Under the pieces are notes generated by a model, which saw only the letters and a list, made by a program, of their open reading frames with translations, did no database searches and was not told the origin of the DNA. Below, piece by piece: positions 47,191 to 57,683 of a stretch of DNA of 64,000 nucleotides. The stretch spans positions 1 through 64,000 of the forward strand of contig NZ_JAAGOH010000002.1 in the NCBI RefSeq assembly GCF_010499455.1. The letters run 5' to 3'. The position numbers and the translations under genes are program-made. How positions within the stretch are numbered: the stretch's first letter is position 1; each line of letters begins with the position of its first letter. Origin of the DNA: Ideonella livida. GTDB taxonomy: Bacteria; Pseudomonadota; Gammaproteobacteria; Burkholderiales; Burkholderiaceae_C.

Positions 47191-47973
47191 ATGTCCCTGC
47201 ACGAGCTGCCCCCCCTGCCCGCCTGGCCCTACCCCTTCTGGATTGCCCACCGGGGGGCGGGTCTGGAGGCGCCGGAAAACACCCTGGGCGCCTTCCGGGT
47301 CGGCGCAGCCCTGGGTTGGCGGGCCTTCGAGTGCGATGTCAAGCTCTCGGCCGACGGCGTACCTTTCCTGATGCACGACAGCACCCTGGACCGTACCACC
47401 AACCGCCAGGGCCCCTGCGGCGTGCTGGACTGGTCCAGCTTGTCCCGGCTGGACGCTGGCAGCTGGCACAGCCCGGCCTTCGCCGGCGAGCCCCCCGCCA
47501 ACCTGGAGGATCTGGCCGCCTGGCTGCTGCCTCAGGACCTCCTGCTGAACCTGGAGCTCAAGCCGGTACCGGGCCAGGCCGAGCGCACCGGCACGGTGGT
47601 GGCCACCACGGTCGCCCGGCTGTGGGCGGGCCGCACCCCACCGCTGCTCAGCAGCTTCGAACCCCAGGCCCTGGCCGCCGCCCGGGCCGCGGCACCGGAC
47701 CTGCCCCGGGCCCTGCTGCTGGAGACCCTGAGACCCGGCTGGCTGCGCACGGCCGAATCGCTGGGCTGCGTGGCGGTGGTCACCCACCACCGGCTGATGC
47801 AGCCCACACTGCGGGCCCAATTGCGCGCAGCCGGCATGCGGGCCCTGGTCTACACCGTCAACGAGCCCGAGGAAGCCCGGCGCCTGGTGGCGCTGGGCAT
47901 CGACGGCTTGATCAGCGACGCGGTGCGCACCTTCGATCCCAGGCGCGATCCACGGACGACGCCGGGACACTGA
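47191..47973 (+). CDS. ugpQ: Glycerophosphodiester phosphodiesterase
   Basis: 260-residue GDPD-family enzyme hydrolysing glycerophosphodiesters to glycerol 3-phosphate and an alcohol. The TIM-barrel signature IAHRGAGLEAPENTLGAF with catalytic His and the ENT motif is at residues 16-33; the metal-binding ECDVKLSADGVPFLMHD with HD follows near 45-62; LLNLELKP is the third metal strand and YTVNEPEEARRL closes the barrel. No signal peptide, so it is cytoplasmic like UgpQ. ATG 47191 is used since the frame upstream has no similarity. Convergent with argJ. Confidence 0.92.
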   Translation: MSLHELPPLPAWPYPFWIAHRGAGLEAPENTLGAFRVGAALGWRAFECDVKLSADGVPFLMHDSTLDRTTNRQGPCGVLDWSSLSRLDAGSWHSPAFAGEPPANLEDLAAWLLPQDLLLNLELKPVPGQAERTGTVVATTVARLWAGRTPPLLSSFEPQALAAARAAAPDLPRALLLETLRPGWLRTAESLGCVAVVTHHRLMQPTLRAQLRAAGMRALVYTVNEPEEARRLVALGIDGLISDAVRTFDPRRDPRTTPGH

Positions 47974-48129
47974 GGCATCCGCTGACGGCAATCACCAAGG
48001 ACGGCCCCCAACTCACCGGTTAGCGTCAGCCAGCGCAGGCGGCACCTGGAGCGGCACGTCAGCCCGGACCGGCGTTCCCCGCACCGTGCGCAGCCCGGAA
48101 AGCCGCCAGGACAGCAGGTCCCTTCCCGC

Positions 48130-49359
48130 TCAGCTGCGGTAGTCGGCGTTGATGCTGACGTAGTCGTGCGAGAGGTCACAGGTCCAGACGGTGGCACTGG
48201 CAGCGCCACGGCCCAGGTTCACCCGCACGGTGATCTCGGCTTGCTTCATCACGCGCTGGCCGTCTTCCTCGCGGTAGGCCGGGTGGCGCCCACCCTGGGT
48301 GACCACGTGCACATCGTCCAGGTGCATCTCGATCAGGTTCTGGTCCAGGTCGCCAATGCCGGCGTAACCCACAGCGGCCAGGATGCGGCCCAGGTTGGGG
48401 TCGGAGGCGAAGAACGCCGTCTTGACCAGCGGCGAGTGGGCAATGGCGTAGGCCGCCAGCTTGCACTCGTCCTCGGTGCGGCCGCCGTCAATCTGCACGC
48501 TGATGAACTTGGTGGCACCCTCACCATCACGCACGATGGCCTGGGCCAGTTCGCGCGAGACGGCCAGCACCGCCTCCTGCAGGGCTGCGCCGTCGGCGCT
48601 GTCCAGCGCCGTGATGGGCGCGTGGCCGGCCTGGTGGGTGGCGATCAGCAGGAAGCTGTCGTTGGTGGAGGTGTCACCGTCGATGGTGATGCGGTTGAAG
48701 GACGCGTCGGCCGCGGCCTTGACCAGCGGCTGCACCAACTCGGGGGCGATGACGGCATCGGTGGCCACAAAGCCCAGCATGGTGGCCATGTTGGGCCGGA
48801 TCATGCCCGCCCCCTTGGAGATGCCGGTGATGGTCACGGTCTTGCCACCGATCTGCACCTGGCGCGAGGCGGCCTTGGGCAGGGTGTCGGTGGTCATGAT
48901 GCCCTCGGCGGCGCGCCCCCAGTGGGTGGGCGCGAGGTCGGCCAGTGCCGCGGGCATACCGGCCTCGATGCGCTCGACGGGCAGGGTCTCCATGATCACG
49001 CCGGTGGAGAACGGCAGCACCTGTCCGGGCTGCAGGTCCATCATCGCCGCCAGGGTGGCGCAGGTACGGCGGGCGCGGGCCAGGCCATCGGCCCCGGTGC
49101 CGGCATTCGCGTTGCCGGTGTTGACCACGATGGCGCGGATGGCCGACGAGGCCGCCAGGTGCTCACGGCAGACCTGGACGGGTGCGGCGCAGTAGCGGTT
49201 CTGGGTGAAGACGCCCGCCACGGTGGAGCCCGCCGCCAGCGACACCACCACCAGGTCCTTGCGGTTGGCCTTGCGCACCCCGGCCTCGGCGATGCCCAGG
49301 GTGACACCGGCCACGGGGGCCAGATTCTCGGGACGGGGGGCTTGCAGGTTCACGGGCAT
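48130..49359 (-). CDS. argJ: Bifunctional ornithine acetyltransferase/N-acetylglutamate synthase
   Basis: 409-residue ArgJ of the acetyl-recycling arginine pathway. It is made as a proprotein cut by itself in the conserved NMATML motif; Thr193 ([16 protein letters not shown]) is the expected nucleophile and new N-terminus of the beta chain. Other landmarks are [11 protein letters not shown] near residue 50, [12 protein letters not shown], the INDGDTS-like [12 protein letters not shown], and a C-terminal [24 protein letters not shown] motif lies about 80 bp upstream. Confidence 0.96.
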   Translation of the reverse strand: MPVNLQAPRPENLAPVAGVTLGIAEAGVRKANRKDLVVVSLAAGSTVAGVFTQNRYCAAPVQVCREHLAASSAIRAIVVNTGNANAGTGADGLARARRTCATLAAMMDLQPGQVLPFSTGVIMETLPVERIEAGMPAALADLAPTHWGRAAEGIMTTDTLPKAASRQVQIGGKTVTITGISKGAGMIRPNMATMLGFVATDAVIAPELVQPLVKAAADASFNRITIDGDTSTNDSFLLIATHQAGHAPITALDSADGAALQEAVLAVSRELAQAIVRDGEGATKFISVQIDGGRTEDECKLAAYAIAHSPLVKTAFFASDPNLGRILAAVGYAGIGDLDQNLIEMHLDDVHVVTQGGRHPAYREEDGQRVMKQAEITVRVNLGRGAASATVWTCDLSHDYVSINADYRS

Positions 49360-49398
49360 GGCGGTGTGGGGGCTGTGTCGGTTGCAGGGGGGAAATTG

Positions 49399-49433
49399 AA
49401 AACGCCCCGGCGCCGCCAGGGCGGCCAGGGCGT
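49399..49433 (-). terminator. Rho-independent terminator after the BMP gene
   Basis: Outer stem ACGCCC/GGGCGT enclosing a GC-rich inner stem, followed on the minus strand by four U and an AU-rich stretch. It lies between the BMP gene and argJ; the argJ promoter motif is just upstream of it. Confidence 0.55.
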
Positions 49434-49436
49434 GCA

Positions 49437-49446
49437 GATTCTAGGA
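49437..49446 (-). promoter_or_regulatory. TCCTAGAATC promoter motif (argJ)
   Basis: Fourth copy of the shared motif, here on the minus strand, 77 bp before the argJ start. It sits directly before the terminator hairpin of the upstream gene, so that hairpin lies in the argJ leader. Confidence 0.5.
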
Positions 49447-49489
49447 GGCTGCGGGGCGCGCCCGGCACCGCCGGCGCGCGCCACAGGTC

Positions 49490-50608
49490 TCAGCGGCCGG
49501 GCAGCTTGCCGCCCACGCCCTCCACCAGCCAGTCCATCTGGGCGATCTGCGGGTCCGGCAGCACCCCCTGGCTCAGGCGCAGCTGGCCCTGGTTGTCCTT
49601 GAGCGGCCCGCTGAAGGGGTGGAAGCGGCCGGCCTTGATGGCCTGCTCGCGCTCCTGCAGGGCCTTGACGGTGGTCGCCGGCAGCGTGGGGCTGAGCGCG
49701 GTCAGGCGCACCAGGCCGTCCTTCATGCCGCCCCAGACCGGCTTGGCCGCCCAACGACCGGCCAGCACCGATTGGGCCACCTGCGTGTAGTAGCCGCCCC
49801 AGTGGTGGGTCACCGCCGCCAGCTGCGCCCGGGGGGCAAAGCGGGCCATGTCGCTCTGGTAGGCCACCAGCTTGACGCCTTTCTCCTCGGCCGTCTGCGG
49901 CACGGCCGGTGAACCGCTGTGGTTGGTCAGCACGTCGGCCCCCTGGGCGATCAGGCTCAGCGCGGCATCACGCTCGCGGGGCGGATCGAACCAGGCATTG
50001 AGCCAGACCACCTTGACCTCGGCCTTGGGGTTGACCGCCCGCATGCCCAGGGTGAAGGCGTTCACGCCCTGGACCACCTCGGGCACCGGGAAGCCCGCCA
50101 CATAGCCGGCCACACCGCTCTGGCTGCTGTAGCCAGCCAGCATGCCGGCCAGGTAGCGCGCCTCGTAGTAGCGGGCGTTGTAGGTGTTGAGGTTGGCGGC
50201 GGTCTTGTAACCACCGGCGTGTTCGATCTTGACGCTCGGATGGTCGGCGGCCACGCGCAGGGCCGGCTCCAGGTAGCCGAAGCTGGTGGCGAAGATCAGC
50301 TGATGGCCCTGCGCCGCCAGATCGCGCATCACGCGCTCGCTGTCAGCCCCTTCGGCCACCGCCTCGACCACCGTGGTGCGCACCTTGCTGCCCAGGGCCT
50401 GCTCCATGGCCTGACGGCCCTGGTCGTGCTGGAAAGTCCAGCCGGCCTGCCCCACCGGACTGACATAGACGAAGGCGACCTTGAGCGGTGCCGGGGCGAC
50501 GGCCTGGGCCTGCACGGCGGCGGGCACGGCCAACAGGCCGGACAGGGTGGAGAGGCAGACAGCGGCGGCAGCGCGCAGCATGCGCGTCCGGCTGAGGTTT
50601 TTTGACAT
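49490..50608 (-). CDS. BMP-family ABC transporter substrate-binding protein
   Basis: 372-residue periplasmic binding protein of the BMP/PnrA family, whose known members bind purine nucleosides or related compounds. A signal peptide ends near AVQAQA (residue 36). Mature landmarks are VAFVYVSPVGQAGWTFQHDQGR, FATSFGYLEPAL, VAGYVAGFPVPEVVQGVNAF and DVLTNHSGSPAVPQTAEEKGVKLVAYQSD. ATG 50608 has GAGGA before it. No BMP-type permease or ATPase genes are next to it. A deaminase for adenine-type bases lies 3 kb away, so a purine ligand is a reasonable inference. Confidence 0.9.
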   Translation of the reverse strand: MSKNLSRTRMLRAAAAVCLSTLSGLLAVPAAVQAQAVAPAPLKVAFVYVSPVGQAGWTFQHDQGRQAMEQALGSKVRTTVVEAVAEGADSERVMRDLAAQGHQLIFATSFGYLEPALRVAADHPSVKIEHAGGYKTAANLNTYNARYYEARYLAGMLAGYSSQSGVAGYVAGFPVPEVVQGVNAFTLGMRAVNPKAEVKVVWLNAWFDPPRERDAALSLIAQGADVLTNHSGSPAVPQTAEEKGVKLVAYQSDMARFAPRAQLAAVTHHWGGYYTQVAQSVLAGRWAAKPVWGGMKDGLVRLTALSPTLPATTVKALQEREQAIKAGRFHPFSGPLKDNQGQLRLSQGVLPDPQIAQMDWLVEGVGGKLPGR

Positions 50609-50782
50609 GGTTGTCCTCGACATGGCCCGCAATGACAGGTGAGACACGCCGCCTGCGGGGGCACGCGAAGGCGGCGGGGGCGGGATTGTCGCTCAGACGT
50701 GCCGCACGTGGGGCCACTGGGCTTGGCCCCTGGCGGCCCGGGGCAGCGCGAGCGCTCTCGTGCCCGGGGCGCCGACCCTGGT

Positions 50783-50788
50783 TAAGCT
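50783..50788 (+). promoter_or_regulatory. TAAGCT -10-like hexamer before 50795 gene
   Basis: Six bases separate it from the ATG at 50795 and there is no ribosome site, as in the other candidate leaderless starts of this window. Confidence 0.3.
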
Positions 50789-50794
50789 GCCGGC

Positions 50795-51187
50795 ATGCGT
50801 GCGCTGCTCTGGACCCTCACCCTGTTGACGCTGGCGGCCTGGACGGGTCTGGCCGCCCTGGGACACGCCCTGCTCGGGCTCACCGCCAGCCAGGTGCCTG
50901 ACGCCGAGGCCCTGCTGGCGCAATGGCCCTGGGTCGAGCGCCTGGACCCTTGGCTGCCCGGCTGGCGCAGCCTGCTGGCCCTGGGGCTGGCCGGCACCCA
51001 ACTGGCGCTGGCGGTGCTGGGCGACTGGCGCGGGCTGCTGCAAGGGCTGCTCTGGACGGCCTGGGGCCTGGGCAGCCTGCTGGTCTTGGCAGTGGCCGCG
51101 GCCTTGCACGCCGTGGTGCGCGAGAGTGCGGAGGCACTGCGCGCCGCGCCGGACCGCATCAGGCCGCCACGGCGGCCCCCGGCTTGA
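50795..51187 (+). CDS. Small predicted membrane protein, unknown function
   Basis: 130 residues with three hydrophobic segments (about 4-30, 58-78 and 80-108) separated by short loops (DAEALLAQWPWVERLDPWLPGW between the first two) and a basic Pro/Arg-rich tail. I do not recognise the family. The codon pattern and Leu/Ala-rich spans favour a real gene over the shadow frames on the other strand. Its 3' end overlaps the convergent MFS gene by 29 bp. Confidence 0.6.
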   Translation: MRALLWTLTLLTLAAWTGLAALGHALLGLTASQVPDAEALLAQWPWVERLDPWLPGWRSLLALGLAGTQLALAVLGDWRGLLQGLLWTAWGLGSLLVLAVAAALHAVVRESAEALRAAPDRIRPPRRPPA

Positions 51188-52427
51188 GCGCCGCGCGCCG
51201 CGCCACACCGGCGCCCACCACGGTGGCCGAGACCACGCCCAGCAGCATGGCCAGCGCGGCGCCCCAGAACACCCCGGCCGGATGCCCGTGGTCCAGCAGC
51301 CAGCCAAAGACCGGCGCGGCCAGGGCAAAGCCGGTGTCCAGGCCCGAGTAGACCGTGCCATAGACCCGCCCGGTGGCGCCCGGCGGCGCAGCACGCTTGA
51401 TGAGCATGTCACGCGAAGGCCCGGCCAGCCCGGTGCCCACGCCCGCCAGGGCCACCAGCACGGCCCCCAGGCCCCCGGGCAGCCAGCCGGTGCCCGGCAG
51501 CGCCAGCAGGGCGGCCGACAGGAGCATGGAACCGCCGATCACCTTCTCCAGCCGCGCGGCCCGGGCGGCCAGAAAGCCCCCGGCCACCATGCCCAGCGCC
51601 CCGCACAGCATGTAGCCGCTGACCACATAGGCGGTGGCCGCCAGCGGCAGGCCATAGAGTTGCTGCAAGGCCGGGCTGGCAAAGCTCTGCACCGCGCTCA
51701 GCGCCGCGGTGGTCCAGAAAAAGAAGGAGAAGCACAGCCAGACCGACGGCAACTTGAGAAAGGCCATGGGATGCTCCTCAGGCAGGCCGGCTGCCTTGGC
51801 CGCGACGGTCGCACCGGCACGGTCATCCAGCGCCGCCCGCTGCCACACCATGATGGCCAGCACCGCCGCGGCCAGCAGCGCCGCCCCGGCCGGGCCGGTA
51901 CGCCAGTCGCCACCCCAGGCCAGCAGCCCCAGATGAAAGACCGGGGCCAGCGCCCAACCCAGGTTGCCGCTGATGCCGTGCACCGAGAAGGCATGGCCCA
52001 GACGCTTCTGGCTGACGCGCTTGTTCAGGATAGTGAAGTCGACCGGATGGAAGGGGGCGTTGCCCAGGCCCGCCAGCGCCGCGGCGGCCAGCAAGCCGCC
52101 ATAGCCCGTGGCAGTGGCCGCGCACAGGCCCGCCGCCACAAAGGCCGAGAGGGCGGCAAACAGCACCGGCCGGGCCCCGACCTTGTCCACCAGAAAGCCC
52201 GACAGCGCCTGACCCACGCCGGAGATGATGAAGAACACCGTCACCAGCAGGCCCAGCTGCGAGTAGCTGAAGCCGAACTCGGCGATCAGCGCAGGAAACA
52301 GCGGTGGCAGCAGCAGATGGAAGAAATGGGAGGAGCCGTGCGCCAGACCCACCAGGCCGATGGTGCGGGCATCCTGCCCCAGGGGCGGCGGTGTGGCGCC
52401 GGCAAGTGCTTGGGGTGATTGAGCCAT
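51159..52427 (-). CDS. MFS transporter
   Basis: 422-residue major facilitator with about twelve membrane spans. The first-half loop GFLVDKVGARPVLFA carries the MFS D-K-x-G-x-R/K motif. Segments such as LAHGSSHFFHLLLPPLFP and FHPVDFTILNKRVSQKRLGHAFSVHG resemble the Fsr-like (fosmidomycin-resistance) branch of exporters. It is divergent from an AraC-type regulator 75 bp away, which probably controls it. TACGAT six bases before the ATG hints at a leaderless mRNA. Substrate unknown. Confidence 0.89.
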   Translation of the reverse strand: MAQSPQALAGATPPPLGQDARTIGLVGLAHGSSHFFHLLLPPLFPALIAEFGFSYSQLGLLVTVFFIISGVGQALSGFLVDKVGARPVLFAALSAFVAAGLCAATATGYGGLLAAAALAGLGNAPFHPVDFTILNKRVSQKRLGHAFSVHGISGNLGWALAPVFHLGLLAWGGDWRTGPAGAALLAAAVLAIMVWQRAALDDRAGATVAAKAAGLPEEHPMAFLKLPSVWLCFSFFFWTTAALSAVQSFASPALQQLYGLPLAATAYVVSGYMLCGALGMVAGGFLAARAARLEKVIGGSMLLSAALLALPGTGWLPGGLGAVLVALAGVGTGLAGPSRDMLIKRAAPPGATGRVYGTVYSGLDTGFALAAPVFGWLLDHGHPAGVFWGAALAMLLGVVSATVVGAGVARRAALKPGAAVAA

Positions 52428-52433
52428 GCAGGC

Positions 52434-52439
52434 ATCGTA
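52434..52439 (-). promoter_or_regulatory. TACGAT -10-like hexamer before MFS gene
   Basis: Minus-strand hexamer with six bases to the ATG at 52427 and no ribosome site; candidate leaderless start within the AraC/MFS divergent spacer. Confidence 0.35.
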
Positions 52440-52502
52440 GGCAAGGACGGCACCGCCGGGTTGCGGCAGACTGGCGACAGACCGTCAACTTCTATCGAGA
52501 TC

Positions 52503-54567
<2,065 letters not shown>

Positions 54568-54681
54568 TCACCTTGGAGTCGGCCTGCGGCATCATGCGCA
54601 ACCCAGACTGTGCAGAGCGCCCATTTCGGCCCAGGCCAGGGCGTACCGCCGTCGACGAATCTTCACCCTCGCAGCCTGCCC

Positions 54682-56478
54682 ATGAACCGAGCCCCCGCCC
54701 TGCCCTGGACCCGTCTGGCCACCGCCCTGGCCTTCGGCCTTGCCACCGTGCCCGCCTGGGCCACCCCGTTGACCCCCGGCGAACAGGCGGCGCAGGACGC
54801 CTGGCTGGCCACCACCGACCGGCTGATCGTGCAGTACCGCGACGGCGCGGACGACGCCCTGGAGCCGGCGCGCCTGGCCACGGCCCGCAGCGCCGCCCGC
54901 CGCATGGGCGTGGACCTGAGCCTGCTGCGCTCCGGCGTGGTCCAGCGCGGCCATGTGCTCAAGCTCAGCCGCAGCGTGAGCGCCGAGCAGGCCCGCGCCC
55001 TGGCACTGCAGCTCAAGCAGGCCGACGGCACCGTGACCGCTGCCGAGCCCGACCTGCGCGTGGCGGCCCACTACACCCCCACCGACCCCTCTTACGCCAG
55101 CCAGTGGCACTACCACGAGGGCACCGCCGGCATCCGCGCCCCCGCCGCGTGGGACACCAGCCTGGGCGCTGGCGTGGTGGTGGCGGTGGTGGACACCGGC
55201 TACCGCCCCCATGCCGACCTGGCGGGCAACCTGCTGGCCGGCTACGACTTCATCAGCACCCCGAGCGTGGGCAATGACGGCGACGGGCGCGACGCCGACC
55301 CGCTGGACCCGGGGGACTGGGTAAGCGCCAACCAGTGCGGCTACGCCCACAGCGCCCGGGCCTCCACCTGGCATGGCACGCATGTGGCCGGCACCATCGC
55401 CGCGATGACCCGCAACACCGAGGGCGTGGCCGGCGTGGCCTATGGCGCCAAGGTGCTGCCGGTGCGGGTGCTGGGCACCTGCGGCGGCTACACCTCGGAC
55501 ATCATCGCCGGCATCACCTGGGCCTCAGGCGGCACGGTCAGTGGCGTGCCGGACAACACGCATCCGGCCCAGGTCATCAACATGTCGCTGGGCGGCTCGG
55601 GCAGCTGCAGCAGCCTGCTGCAGACCGCCATCACCCAGGCGGTGGCCCGTGGCAGCACCGTGGTCGTCTCGGCCGGCAACAGCGCCACCGATGTGGCCAA
55701 TGCCTTCCCGGCCAACTGCAGCGGCGTGGTGGCCGTGGCGGCCACCGGACGCACCGGTGCCCGGGCCTATTACTCCAATTTCGGCAGCGGCGTGACCTTG
55801 GCCGCCCCCGGGGGCGACATGTCCACCGGCATCGCCAACGGTGTGCTCTCCACGCTCAACGATGGCAGCACCAGCCCGGGCAACGACATCTACCAGTACT
55901 ACCAGGGCACCTCGATGGCCGCCCCGCACGTCAGCGGCGTGGCCGCCCTGATGCTGGCCGCCCACCGCAACCTGACGCCGGCTGAGGTCAAGAACCTGCT
56001 GACCTCCAGCGCCAGGGCTTTCCCGGCCACCTGCAGCCAGTGCGGCGCCGGCCTGCTGGACGCCGAGGCGGCCGTCACGGCCGCTCGCAGCGCCCGCATG
56101 GCCCTGGCCACCCTGACCGATGAGACCGACGACGACCACAGCAGCCTGGCGACGGCTCAGACACTGCCGGCGGTCTTCCCGCAAACGGTGACGGGCCAGG
56201 TCTCCCGCAGCGGTGCCAGCGACTTCTACGCCATCGAGGTGCCCGCCGGTGCCACGCTCCAGGTCACGCTCAACCTGCAGAACGAGGCCAACCAGCAGCT
56301 CTACCTTTACCGCAAGGCCAACGGGGCGCTGGTGCAAAAGAGCCAGCGCGCCAAGGGCTTTGACGAGTACCTGAGCCGCACCAATACCAATGCCACCCCG
56401 GTGACCTGGGTGCTGGAGGTCCGCTGGGTCTCCAACAACCCGCAGGGCGCCTACACCCTGGACCTCGACACCCACTGA
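54682..56478 (+). CDS. Secreted S8 family serine peptidase (subtilase)
   Basis: 598-residue exported protease. A signal peptide ends at PAWA (residue 27), followed by an inhibitor-like propeptide to about 125. The subtilisin catalytic domain has Asp171 (VVDTGYRPH), His231 (HGTHVAGT) and Ser411 (GTSMAAPHVSG), plus the oxyanion-side SAGNS near 330. A C-terminal pre-peptidase-type beta domain (FPQTVTGQVSRSGASDFYAIEV) spans about 510-598 and is usually removed on maturation. Pairs of Cys in the catalytic domain probably form disulfides. ATG 54682 starts the signal peptide. It stands alone in its direction. Confidence 0.95.
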   Translation: MNRAPALPWTRLATALAFGLATVPAWATPLTPGEQAAQDAWLATTDRLIVQYRDGADDALEPARLATARSAARRMGVDLSLLRSGVVQRGHVLKLSRSVSAEQARALALQLKQADGTVTAAEPDLRVAAHYTPTDPSYASQWHYHEGTAGIRAPAAWDTSLGAGVVVAVVDTGYRPHADLAGNLLAGYDFISTPSVGNDGDGRDADPLDPGDWVSANQCGYAHSARASTWHGTHVAGTIAAMTRNTEGVAGVAYGAKVLPVRVLGTCGGYTSDIIAGITWASGGTVSGVPDNTHPAQVINMSLGGSGSCSSLLQTAITQAVARGSTVVVSAGNSATDVANAFPANCSGVVAVAATGRTGARAYYSNFGSGVTLAAPGGDMSTGIANGVLSTLNDGSTSPGNDIYQYYQGTSMAAPHVSGVAALMLAAHRNLTPAEVKNLLTSSARAFPATCSQCGAGLLDAEAAVTAARSARMALATLTDETDDDHSSLATAQTLPAVFPQTVTGQVSRSGASDFYAIEVPAGATLQVTLNLQNEANQQLYLYRKANGALVQKSQRAKGFDEYLSRTNTNATPVTWVLEVRWVSNNPQGAYTLDLDTH

Positions 56479-56502
56479 TGCCGCGGGAGCGGGCCGCCCG
56501 CC

Positions 56503-57531
56503 TCAGCACACCCCCCAGCGCCAGCCCAGGGCGCGCAGGTAGCGCCGGTAGGCGGCACTGGAGCGGTCGGCCGCGCAGTGCACCTCCTGCACCGGCGCGG
56601 CCTCGGTCAAGGGCAGCCGCCGGGGGCGCTGCGAGAGCAGCACCGGCGCGTCCTGCGCGAAGATCGTGTCCTGGAAGGCGCGCAACTGTGCGTCACCGGA
56701 CTCGAAGTCCGGCACCGCCAGCCGAAACCACACCCGGCACGCCTCTTGCCCCTGGGGCTGGATGAACAGGGCGATGGACTCGCGATAGCCAGCCTGGGCA
56801 TCGGGCGCCTTCTCCAGCACCGCGGTGAAAGGCGCCGGCACCCGGTAGTCGTACGCCACCCAGGACCCCTCGGTCGACAGCCGGTTGCTCTGTGGCTGCC
56901 AGGCCTGGCAGCCCTGGGCCCAGAGCCCCGCCTCGGCGCTCACGCTCACCGCATGCGGCTGCACCGCCGCATGCGCCTCATCGCCCAGCCAGCCGGCATG
57001 CACAAAGCTGAAGTGCGCCATGTCCAGGAAGTTCTCGACGATGCGCGGCGCACTGGTGGCCACCTCATACGGCCCCACGTTGAGCTTGCGCAGCCGCAGG
57101 TCCGCCTCGGCGGCAAAGGCCGGGGGCTGGGCCGGTCGCCCGTCCGGACGCAGCCACAGCAGGCCGCAGGCGTCCAGCACGGGCACGGCACGCAGGCCGT
57201 GCGAAGCTGGCGGCACCCAGCCCGGCACGGCCGGCACCAGCACGCAGGCGCCACCGGCCCCGAATCGCCAGCCGTGGTACGGACAGGCCAGGGCCCCGTC
57301 GCCAACCCGGCCAAGGCTCAGGCGTGCGCCCCGGTGTGGGCAGCGGTCCGGCGCCGCCCAGGCCTGGCCGGCCGCGTCGCGCCACAGCACCCAGTCCTCC
57401 TCCAGCAGCCGCACCCCCACCGGGGCCTGGGTGCCCAGGTCGGCCGCGTCCAGCACAGGATGGGTGCAGGCCCGGGCGGGGTCGTCTTGCACAGCGGCGG
57501 GAGACAGGGGCATGGCGGCGGTTTCAGGCAT
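56503..57531 (-). CDS. Rieske non-heme iron oxygenase (VanA-like)
   Basis: 342-residue ring-hydroxylating or demethylating oxygenase alpha subunit. The Rieske 2Fe-2S ligands are C64/H66 (CPHRG) and C83/H86 (CPYHGW). The mononuclear iron site is seen as ENFLDMAHFSFVH with H173 and H178, plus the bridging acidic residue. The length fits the short VanA/NdmA-like O- or N-demethylase class. No reductase gene is adjacent, so electrons must come from elsewhere. ATG 57531 is chosen; ATG 57513 is possible. It is divergent from a CodA-like amidohydrolase, which suggests a shared nitrogen-heterocycle pathway (inference). Confidence 0.9.
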   Translation of the reverse strand: MPETAAMPLSPAAVQDDPARACTHPVLDAADLGTQAPVGVRLLEEDWVLWRDAAGQAWAAPDRCPHRGARLSLGRVGDGALACPYHGWRFGAGGACVLVPAVPGWVPPASHGLRAVPVLDACGLLWLRPDGRPAQPPAFAAEADLRLRKLNVGPYEVATSAPRIVENFLDMAHFSFVHAGWLGDEAHAAVQPHAVSVSAEAGLWAQGCQAWQPQSNRLSTEGSWVAYDYRVPAPFTAVLEKAPDAQAGYRESIALFIQPQGQEACRVWFRLAVPDFESGDAQLRAFQDTIFAQDAPVLLSQRPRRLPLTEAAPVQEVHCAADRSSAAYRRYLRALGWRWGVC

Positions 57532-57683
57532 GTTGGTGAGCGCTCGAAGGCAGGAAACAGGCGGCGACACCCCGGCAGAGGGGTCCCGTCCGGCATGATC
57601 CTCGCATGCAGGTGGCGTGCCCAGTCACCTGCGCGCCCGGCCCGCCACCGTGCGTGCCCACCGCCCCCCTCGGGAGCCCCGCC

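Noticed and set aside
42620-47371. A very long plus-strand open frame (over 1500 codons) opposite the giant dehydrogenase
   Set aside because: It is the antisense of a well-recognised FAD/Fe-S gene, is rich in His/Gly/Gln/Leu, has no known domain, and arises from high GC content.
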